Source of the DNA: Bacteroidales bacterium UBA4284
GTDB taxonomy: Bacteria > Bacteroidota > Bacteroidia > Bacteroidales > UBA932
Direction: 5' to 3'
Assembly: GCA_002395925.1 (NCBI GenBank)
Contig: DGVM01000044.1
Span: 29,765 to 47,368, forward strand
Length of the DNA stretch: 17,604 nt
Both the position numbers and the translations under genes were made by a program. This document shows, in pieces, positions 8,430 to 14,409 of this stretch. The number at the start of each line of letters is the position of its first letter. The first letter of the stretch is position 1. Under the pieces are notes generated by a model, which was not told where the DNA came from, did not search any database, and saw only the letters and a list, made by a program, of their open reading frames with translations.

Positions 8430-9416
8430 ATGGAACACATTAAGAATCTGTTATTTATTGGGTTGATTCTGTTGGTGCTTGCCTCCTGCTCCGGCAAGGA
8501 TCCGGTCTACTGGTTTGATCCGGAGACCTCGGGCGCCGGAGCCGGAAGCAACGTGCCGTACTATCCGCAGAAGCCCTCGGACGGCGGCGGACAGGTCGAC
8601 CCTACGGACGGTTTTGCTCCGGACGGGTACCATCTTGTCTGGACCGATGAGTTCGATTCGCAGGTCAAGCTCTATACCAACTGGACTTTCGAACACGGCG
8701 GCACCGGCTGGGGCAACCAGGAGCTGCAGTACTACTGCGACGGCGGCGTCTACGAGCCAACCGGACAGCAGACGGCATCCGTCAGCGACGGCACGCTGAA
8801 GATAAAGGCCTACAAGATATCGCCCTCCTTCCAGTCCGACAATTGCGAGTACATTTCCACCCGTATGAACACCAAGGACGGCTGGCAGTACGGCTATATC
8901 GAGATGAGGGCCAAGCTGCCTACCATCAAGGGTTGCTGGCCGGCATTCTGGATGCTGCTCGTAGACGGTCCGTATTGGGTGCGCGATCCTTCAGGAACGG
9001 GCGCGGAAATAGATATAATGGAGTTTGTGCCCGGCGACAACCCCAACCGCGTATGGTTCTCGGCGCACAGTTACAATGCCACCGGCGAGGCCGGGTCCAA
9101 CACCGGTTATGTGGATCCCGATACGGGAATCAAGCATTCGTATTCCGACTATGCCAAAGTGGCCAATCCCGGCGACTGGCACTGCTACGGTATGGAGTGG
9201 ACACACGAGTATATCCGCGGCTATTATGACGGAGAAGAGTATTTCTTCGCACCCAATCCCACTCCGAACACCCCGGATTTGCCTACCTGGCCCTTTGACC
9301 AGAAGTTCAATCTCAAGCTCAATCTCGCTATCGGCGGCTCATGGGGCGGTGCTCCCGACGCCAACTTCAGCGAGGCCACATACGAAATCGACTGGGTTAG
9401 AGTATATCAGAAATAA
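8430..9416 (+). CDS. GH16 family endo-glycoside hydrolase, lipoprotein
   Basis: I choose ATG 8430 over the GTG just before it (8427). A signal peptide ends in lipobox LASC (Cys 20), and a glycine/proline-rich linker runs to about residue 68. The GH16 beta-jelly-roll fills about 68-328 (LVWTDEF, WTFEHGGTGWGNQELQYY, YGYIEMRAKLP, WPAFWML, ending IDWVRVYQK). The retaining catalytic motif E-x-D-x-x-E is present as EIDIME, with nucleophile Glu193 and acid/base Glu198. GH16 enzymes cut beta-1,3 or beta-1,4 bonds inside glucans or galactans. The group includes laminarinases, agarases, keratan-type endo-beta-galactosidases and mucin O-glycan endo-galactosidases. The GH20 partner and ECF-sigma control make a galactose-containing host glycan the better guess, but laminarin cannot be excluded. 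It is homologous over the whole domain to the GH16 region at 13552-14403. Confidence 0.92.
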   Translation: MEHIKNLLFIGLILLVLASCSGKDPVYWFDPETSGAGAGSNVPYYPQKPSDGGGQVDPTDGFAPDGYHLVWTDEFDSQVKLYTNWTFEHGGTGWGNQELQYYCDGGVYEPTGQQTASVSDGTLKIKAYKISPSFQSDNCEYISTRMNTKDGWQYGYIEMRAKLPTIKGCWPAFWMLLVDGPYWVRDPSGTGAEIDIMEFVPGDNPNRVWFSAHSYNATGEAGSNTGYVDPDTGIKHSYSDYAKVANPGDWHCYGMEWTHEYIRGYYDGEEYFFAPNPTPNTPDLPTWPFDQKFNLKLNLAIGGSWGGAPDANFSEATYEIDWVRVYQK

Positions 9417-9430
9417 CAACACATATTATT

Positions 9431-9562
9431 ATGGACATTAAAACATTGTACACAGCCCCAACCATGAGGGTTTTCGAGGTTCATTGCGGCCCCATAGCGC
9501 AGTCGTATGACGGTACCAACAGGACCGAAAAGCTCAATCGAGACAGTGAAGATTACCTTTAA
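9431..9562 (+). CDS. Short peptide A (43 aa), Y-x-A-P-x-M motif family
   Basis: This ORF lies in an otherwise empty 158-base gap between the first GH16 gene and the lipoprotein at 9575. It begins MDIKTLYTAPTMRV and ends in acidic residues (RDSEDYL). It aligns without gaps to the peptides at 11417 and 11596 on the pattern Y-x-[AT]-P-x-[LM]-x(9)-[IV]-x-[AQ]-S-x-D. The stop is exactly 12 bases before ATG 9575, the same spacing as peptide C to its lipoprotein, which suggests coupled translation. There is no signal peptide or membrane segment. Many Bacteroidota genomes hold short proteins of this general look (YxxPxxxx near the N-terminus) with no known function, and I do not assign one here. Confidence 0.65.
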   Translation: MDIKTLYTAPTMRVFEVHCGPIAQSYDGTNRTEKLNRDSEDYL

Positions 9563-9574
9563 AAGATGACGACG

Positions 9575-11404
9575 ATGAAAAAGATTCTGAACTACATTAT
9601 CGTTGCACTTGCAGGTATTTCTCTGCTGGCTTGCAACACCAAACAGACTCCCGAGGAAATCACTCCTTCCGTTGGAGAGTACACCTACACCATCGCCATC
9701 ACCGGCGACACTAAAGCCGTCCTGTCCGGCGACTACATGGCATGGGAGACCGGCGACGTAATCGGTTGGTATACCGACAAACCCGGTAACTCCACGATTA
9801 ACATGGGCACTGACCCCCGTAGCTTCAATGTTACCAGCGAGGCCGCAATGGCTTCCGGTTCAACCATTTACGCTTACGCACCTTATACCGCTGCAGCCAC
9901 AGGGGCTAATGCCGAGCTTAGCATTCCGGCGTCCCAGAACGGCAGCAATATCAAGGACGCCATGCCTATGGTTTCCCTTCCCATCGTACTCGCCACCGAT
10001 ACTCCTGCCGACATCAACTCCACCGGCGGCGAGGCCTGCTTTGTCAACCTTGGTTCCGTTATCGAGTATAACGTCTATACTACCAACGCCACCTATGCTT
10101 CCGAGAAGATTCAAAGCGTAAAGTTCGCCTCCTCCTCCAACATCGCCGGCGACTTCACCATTGACCTCATCCAAGTAGTTTCTGCAAGCAGTCTTCCCGC
10201 AATTACCGGCCTCTCCGAAAACACCGTCACCTCCACCCTCGCCTCCGCTACCACCGTTGGCGGCAGCAAAGATGCAGGTATCAAAGTCTATCAGGTAGTT
10301 GCCCCTGGCACCTGGTCGGGAACCATAACCGTTACGACGGACGTTGCTACTTATGATTATACCGTTACCGGAAAAGAATTTAGCCGCGGATCAATAAAGC
10401 CCATAAATGTTGATCTTGCCAGCGACCATGCCACTCGTCTTACTGCAAAAGAAAAAATACTTGTAGGAAGTAAATGGAAACTGGTTAATTATTGGGATAG
10501 TTGGAGTTGGAAGACAAGTGTGCCGACAAATGAGAGTTATAACGTTCTTAATGACGATTATAATGGTACTTTCCCTGCAAGACTAGGCAATCCTCGCTTA
10601 CTCTTCTATTCAAACCATTCTTTTGCGCTTGAGAATTATGGGTATTTTAATGATTGTGCATCGAATCCTCAGAATCTGGATCCTACAGATGCAAATGGTC
10701 AATGGTCTCTAACATCATCGGAGAGCATTCTTCATTTCGCAAATGGAGCGTTCCCAATAGTGTTGGTTTCCGGTAATGACAAGGTTTCTGTCGACTGGAC
10801 AATAGTATCATTAACTTCCGCTCAGTTACATATTTATGCTTGGGATGATTATGCTGGCCAATGGGCAAACCTGGTGTTCGAGCCGGACGGCATAAATGAT
10901 ACTCCTGTGCCTCCAACTGTTTACATATACGATCACACCTTCGACACGGGAGATTTTGGCCTTAATGATGAGAATATTTGGTCTTCACCTCTTACTGCAA
11001 CCCTTGACGGAAAGTCATGGACTCTTGAGAATAATCAGGGTGCCTATATGATTAATACGCCTTGGGCATGGGCAGGAACAGTTATCTGGAATGGTTGGGG
11101 ATGGGAGTATGAACCTACTGTGGTTACTCTCACATCTTCGTCTTTCGCAGGAACGATCTCTGCTGTCAGTTTGGATTTCTCTATAGGTCAAAATTGGGAA
11201 ATCACAGCAAATTGTTCTGTTGGTGGTGCTGCTTTTGGCTCTGTTGACCAAGTTTTTACAAATACTGACGGTGAGCATCCCCAGCAAACAGCAACCTTTA
11301 CAGGAAGCGCAAGCGGTACGATAGTTATTACTGTAACTCAGGCCGCAGATACAGGTTGTCCTATAATGCTCCGTGGTGTTCATGTAACGTATTCACCAGA
11401 CTAA
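9575..11404 (+). CDS. Three-domain lipoprotein: fimbrillin-like, lipocalin-like, C-terminal beta-sandwich
   Basis: The start ATG 9575 (609 aa) is preferred over 9566 because the paralogue at 11740 aligns from the same MKK and has the same 12-base gap after a peptide gene. Lipobox LLAC puts the lipid at Cys 20. Residues about 30-287 resemble the Mfa/FimA fimbrillin-like family (TKAVLSGDYMAWETGDVIGW, then YAYAPY, IPASQNG, DAMPMVSLP). Residues about 290-440 are a lipocalin-like domain like those of the 7110 gene (KWKLVNYW, HFANGAFPIVL, GQWANLVFEP). Residues about 450-609 are a beta-sandwich (HTFDTGDFGL, SFAGTISAVSLDF, FTGSASGTIVITV). It is probably a surface glycan-binding or structural protein. 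Base composition drops sharply at about 10440, at the border between the first and second domains. Confidence 0.8.
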   Translation: MKKILNYIIVALAGISLLACNTKQTPEEITPSVGEYTYTIAITGDTKAVLSGDYMAWETGDVIGWYTDKPGNSTINMGTDPRSFNVTSEAAMASGSTIYAYAPYTAAATGANAELSIPASQNGSNIKDAMPMVSLPIVLATDTPADINSTGGEACFVNLGSVIEYNVYTTNATYASEKIQSVKFASSSNIAGDFTIDLIQVVSASSLPAITGLSENTVTSTLASATTVGGSKDAGIKVYQVVAPGTWSGTITVTTDVATYDYTVTGKEFSRGSIKPINVDLASDHATRLTAKEKILVGSKWKLVNYWDSWSWKTSVPTNESYNVLNDDYNGTFPARLGNPRLLFYSNHSFALENYGYFNDCASNPQNLDPTDANGQWSLTSSESILHFANGAFPIVLVSGNDKVSVDWTIVSLTSAQLHIYAWDDYAGQWANLVFEPDGINDTPVPPTVYIYDHTFDTGDFGLNDENIWSSPLTATLDGKSWTLENNQGAYMINTPWAWAGTVIWNGWGWEYEPTVVTLTSSSFAGTISAVSLDFSIGQNWEITANCSVGGAAFGSVDQVFTNTDGEHPQQTATFTGSASGTIVITVTQAADTGCPIMLRGVHVTYSPD

Positions 11405-11416
11405 AGAAAGACAACT

Positions 11417-11572
11417 ATGAAATTCACGACAACACGTTTAATATACAAGACTCCGGAGCTGGACAGCAGCGAGCTGCTGCCGGAAGGCGTCCTGGCGTCC
11501 TCCGATGCGACTACGTTCGACTCGACAGACATGACGGAAGTCATTGGAATCGAGGATGAATTGATTATCTGA
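11417..11572 (+). CDS. Short peptide B (51 aa), Y-x-T-P-x-L motif family
   Basis: The ORF starts 12 bases after the stop of the preceding lipoprotein. It begins MKFTTTRLIYKTPELDSSE and ends EDELII. It shares the ungapped motif Y-x-T-P-x-L-x(9)-V-x-A-S-x-D with peptides A and C. It stops with TGA 23 bases before peptide C. It is acidic, without a signal peptide or membrane segment. A tandem second copy here (B then C), against one copy upstream of the first lipoprotein, points to local duplication. Confidence 0.65.
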   Translation: MKFTTTRLIYKTPELDSSELLPEGVLASSDATTFDSTDMTEVIGIEDELII

Positions 11573-11595
11573 CAATTGATTAACAAAAAAGCCAA

Positions 11596-11727
11596 ATGAA
11601 AAGTCTTTTAGAATACAGGACTCCCGAGATGGAAAGCGAATGCCTTTTGTCTGAGATCATTTGCGCCTCCTTCGATCCGGCAAACAATACGGAAGAAATG
11701 GAATGGGAACCTGAAATCAAACTTTAA
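11596..11727 (+). CDS. Short peptide C (43 aa), Y-x-T-P-x-M motif family
   Basis: The ORF begins MKSLLEYRTPEMESEC, has two cysteines (residues 16 and 23) and ends EWEPEIKL. It is the closest match to peptide B, sharing Y-x-T-P-E-[LM] and A-S-x-D at identical spacing. The TAA is 12 bases before ATG 11740 of the following lipoprotein. An ATG, a coding-like codon pattern and conserved phase with the two sister peptides support it as a real gene. Function is unknown. Confidence 0.65.
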   Translation: MKSLLEYRTPEMESECLLSEIICASFDPANNTEEMEWEPEIKL

Positions 11728-11739
11728 TTGACGAAAACA

Positions 11740-13551
11740 ATGAAAAAATACCAGAATCAAATCATCATGGCCCTCGCTTGCGTAGCCCTGGCAGCATGCG
11801 CACCCAAGGAAATCGTTCCCGAAGGCCCCGATAGCAAGGTGGAGGACAGTGAATTCACCTATACCCTTACGATAGGCGAAGCTACCAAGGCAGTCCTGGA
11901 GGACAACCACATCGCCTGGCAGTCCGGCGACGTAATCGGCTGGTTTACCGACAAGGCCGGCAGCTCCGAGGTCAATATGGCCACGACACCCCGTAGCTTC
12001 AAGGTAAGCAGCACCGCAGCGCTTGCGGCGGGCTCCAAGAGCTACGCATATGCACCGTACAAGGCAGGCGACCAATCAAAGACCGCAGCGCCCCTCTGCA
12101 TCCCCGCATCGCAGGACGGTGCCGCCGTCAATGACGCCATGCCTCTTGTCTCCCTGCCGATAGAGATTGCCGCCGGAATGCCGGCTGCAACCGAAACCCC
12201 TGCAGGCGAGGCCCAGTTCATGAATATGGGAGCCCTGATCCAGTACAATGTGTACTCCAGCAACTCCGCATACGCCTCCGAGAAACTCTCGAGCGTTAAG
12301 TTCGCCTCCACTTCGGCAATCGCCGGCAGCTTTACGGCGGACCTCACCGCAGTTGCTCCGGATGCCGTTCCCGCTCCCTCAGGCCTGACGGAGAAGGCCG
12401 TCACCTCCACCCTGGCAAGCGCCACCGCCGTTGGCCGCAGCAAGTCCGACGCCGTCAAGGTTTACCAGGTCGTCGCCCCCGGCACCTGGTCCGGTACCAT
12501 CACTGTGGAGACCGATGCCGCAACCTACGAATACAGCATCAGCAGCGTCGAATTCCCACGCAGCAAAGCCAGGCCCATAAGTGTCGATCTTGCCAGCACC
12601 GGCGCCACCCGTACCGCGAAGGGCGGAAGCGGCACCGATGATGTGGAGACCCTGCTTACCGCTCACACGTGGGCCCTTAAAGGCGTTATGGAAGCTGGCG
12701 TGTCCGTCACTTCATCCATTGGCAACAAGCTTACGCTGAATGCAAACCATACAATGTCCTTCGACTGCTCAGCAAACGGCGGTCAGACTTACGACCACAC
12801 ATGGGTAGGCGGATTGATTGCCCCCGATGCTTATGGCAATGTAAGCGATATGGGTTGGTCCGTATCTTCCAACGGCGGAAAGAATTACATCAACGTTACC
12901 GGCTTCCTGCTGGTATTCGCACAGGAAGACGTAGCAGGCACGTACGAAATCAAGGAACTCACGGACAGCAAGTTCTCCACAGAAATCATCACTTACGATG
13001 AGGCATGGACATTCGTATTCGAGGCTGCCGGGACCACCCCGGAGCCGCCTCAGCCCGGTACTCTCACAAGTCCTTACTGGCACAGCTTTGCCGACGGCGA
13101 CTGGGGCATCGGTCCCGCATACGACTGGGGCGGTTGGACTGACGGTTACTATTTCGATCAGCTGACCAATCCCTACACTCTCGACGGTGCCGTCTGGACC
13201 ATTTCCAATGCCGGATACTTCGAGTGGGTTGGCACGGAAGGCTGGCGCAAGGGCATCCAGCTTGGAGCCAACAGCGTCCAGGTGAGCAATTTCACTCTCT
13301 CTTCCGACAGCTTCCCCGGCACGATTACCAACGTCACCCTCGGTTACAACGCCCCCGGTAACGTTTCCGGTATCACCGTCAGCTGTAAGGTCGGCGGATC
13401 TGCCTTTGGCTCACCAGTCACTCACGGAGACGGTGACTACGAGGCGGTGTTCACTGGCTCCGCGAGCGGTCAGATCGTCATTACGATCGACTCTCCGGCC
13501 AAGTGCCCTGTCTACCTGTACTATCTGAGCATCGATTTTACACCCAACTGA
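11740..13551 (+). CDS. Three-domain lipoprotein, paralogue of the 9575 gene; TGA followed in frame by a GH16 domain
   Basis: ATG 11740 (603 aa) is preferred over the in-frame TTG at 11728. Lipobox LAAC gives Cys 20, identical in position to the paralogue. The fimbrillin-like part is at about 30-290 (TKAVLEDNHIAWQSGDVIGW, YAYAPY, IPASQDG, VYQVVAPGTWSGTITV). A more diverged lipocalin-like part is at about 303-435 (HTWALKG, WSVSSNGG, then YEIKEL and WTFVFEA). The C-terminal beta-sandwich is at about 445-603 (HSFADGDWGIG, SFPGTITNVTLGY, FTGSASGQIVITI). It stays GC-rich throughout, unlike its paralogue. The protein ends FTPN before TGA, the same point where the paralogue ends (YSPD, TAA), so the stop sits at the natural end of the last domain. 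Even so, the frame continues open past the TGA into a whole GH16 domain. Confidence 0.82.
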   Translation: MKKYQNQIIMALACVALAACAPKEIVPEGPDSKVEDSEFTYTLTIGEATKAVLEDNHIAWQSGDVIGWFTDKAGSSEVNMATTPRSFKVSSTAALAAGSKSYAYAPYKAGDQSKTAAPLCIPASQDGAAVNDAMPLVSLPIEIAAGMPAATETPAGEAQFMNMGALIQYNVYSSNSAYASEKLSSVKFASTSAIAGSFTADLTAVAPDAVPAPSGLTEKAVTSTLASATAVGRSKSDAVKVYQVVAPGTWSGTITVETDAATYEYSISSVEFPRSKARPISVDLASTGATRTAKGGSGTDDVETLLTAHTWALKGVMEAGVSVTSSIGNKLTLNANHTMSFDCSANGGQTYDHTWVGGLIAPDAYGNVSDMGWSVSSNGGKNYINVTGFLLVFAQEDVAGTYEIKELTDSKFSTEIITYDEAWTFVFEAAGTTPEPPQPGTLTSPYWHSFADGDWGIGPAYDWGGWTDGYYFDQLTNPYTLDGAVWTISNAGYFEWVGTEGWRKGIQLGANSVQVSNFTLSSDSFPGTITNVTLGYNAPGNVSGITVSCKVGGSAFGSPVTHGDGDYEAVFTGSASGQIVITIDSPAKCPVYLYYLSIDFTPN

Positions 13552-14403
13552 CTGCCTGACGGGCCCTCCCAGCAGGGAGGGTTCGCCCCGGCGGGGTACA
13601 GCCTGGTCTGGAGCGACGAGTTTAACGACGGCGAAGCCCTTTCTACCAACTGGACCTTCGAGACAGGTGGCACCGGATGGGGAAACGGCGAGAAGCAGTA
13701 CTACTGCGCCGGAGGCGTCGCTCCCGGCGGGGAGAAGACAGCGGAGATAGTGGACGGCGCCCTGCGCATCACGGCCCGCAAGGTGACGGCTTCATCGGCA
13801 ACGGACAACTGCTCTTATGTTTCCGCCCGTATGAACACAAAGGACAAGTGGAAGTACGGCTACATAGAGATGAGGGCAAAGCTGCCCGTGCAGAAGGGCA
13901 CATGGTCCGCTTTCTGGATGCTCCCGGACAAAAACAAGTACCCGGCCTGGGTGAGGGACGAGTCGAAGAAAGGCGGCGAGTTGGACATCATGGAATACGT
14001 TCCGAATGACAATCCAGCCGAGTATTACTTCTCCGCCCACAGCTACAACGCCACGCCTGAAGCTGGCGGCGACAGCGGATACGTGGATCCCGTTTCAGGC
14101 AAGAAGTACTCCTATTACGGCTCTTGCGGCATAACGAATCCCGATTCCGAGTGGCACTGCTTCGGAATGGAATGGACGCACGGGTACGTGAAAGCCTACC
14201 TTGACGGCAAGCAGTTCTACTACGCTCCGAACCCGTCACCGGATTTCAGCAATCCTGTTGCAAATCCCGACTGGGGCTTCGACAAGGAGTACTACATCAA
14301 GCTTAACCTTGCACTCGGCGGCAGCTGGGGCGGGTCCATCCCTGCCAACTTCAGCACGGCCGTATACGAAATAGACTACGTAAGAGTATATCAAGTCCAG
14401 TAA
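13552..14403 (+). CDS. GH16 family glycoside hydrolase domain without its own start, in frame after TGA
   Basis: From the codon after TGA 13549-13551 the frame is open for 283 codons and encodes a complete GH16 fold: linker LPDGPSQQGG, then SLVWSDEF, WTFETGGTGWGN, QYYC, YGYIEMRAKLP, FWML, and the end IDYVRVYQ. The retaining motif is intact as ELDIME (codons 143-148 counted from 13552). No ATG precedes the domain. The first GTG (13750) and first ATG (13831) lie inside it and would delete the first strands. No signal peptide is present. Possible explanations are stop readthrough giving a lipid-anchored lipoprotein-GH16 fusion, a recent nonsense mutation or base error in a fused gene, or a deletion that removed the enzyme's leader. 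The lack of any further damage argues for selection or a very recent event. GH20 starts 6 bases after its stop. Confidence 0.75.
   Translation: MPDGPSQQGGFAPAGYSLVWSDEFNDGEALSTNWTFETGGTGWGNGEKQYYCAGGVAPGGEKTAEIVDGALRITARKVTASSATDNCSYVSARMNTKDKWKYGYIEMRAKLPVQKGTWSAFWMLPDKNKYPAWVRDESKKGGELDIMEYVPNDNPAEYYFSAHSYNATPEAGGDSGYVDPVSGKKYSYYGSCGITNPDSEWHCFGMEWTHGYVKAYLDGKQFYYAPNPSPDFSNPVANPDWGFDKEYYIKLNLALGGSWGGSIPANFSTAVYEIDYVRVYQVQ
13564..13581 (+). other. GC-rich stem-loop 12 bases after the TGA
   Basis: A perfect 7-bp stem CCCTCCC / GGGAGGG encloses the 4-base loop AGCA. It is not followed by a T run, so it is not an intrinsic terminator. Its place just behind the in-frame TGA 13549-13551 is where elements that promote stop readthrough or recoding are found. 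It also lies in coding sequence for a glycine/proline/serine linker, so it may be incidental. Confidence 0.45.
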
Positions 14404-14409
14404 GCAGAC

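Noticed and set aside
7098..8438. Long minus-strand open frame (446 codons) opposite the lipoprotein at 7110-8420
   Set aside because: It is an exact antisense shadow of a GC-rich gene with C/G third positions. The plus-strand frame has a lipobox, repeats and operon spacing; the minus frame has no recognisable domain.
11608..12075. Minus-strand open frame (155 codons) across peptide C and the start of the second lipoprotein
   Set aside because: The plus strand carries a lipobox protein with a full-length paralogue and a peptide of a three-member family, so the minus frame is chance.
13549..13551. TGA read as tryptophan throughout the genome
   Set aside because: TGA ends SusC right after its canonical C-terminal Phe, and also ends peptide B, GH20 and RhuM at sensible places.
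13750..14403. GH16 gene starting at the GTG 13750
   Set aside because: This start would remove the first third of the catalytic fold, including LVWSDEF and WTFETGGTGWGN. The open frame extends back to the TGA at 13549.
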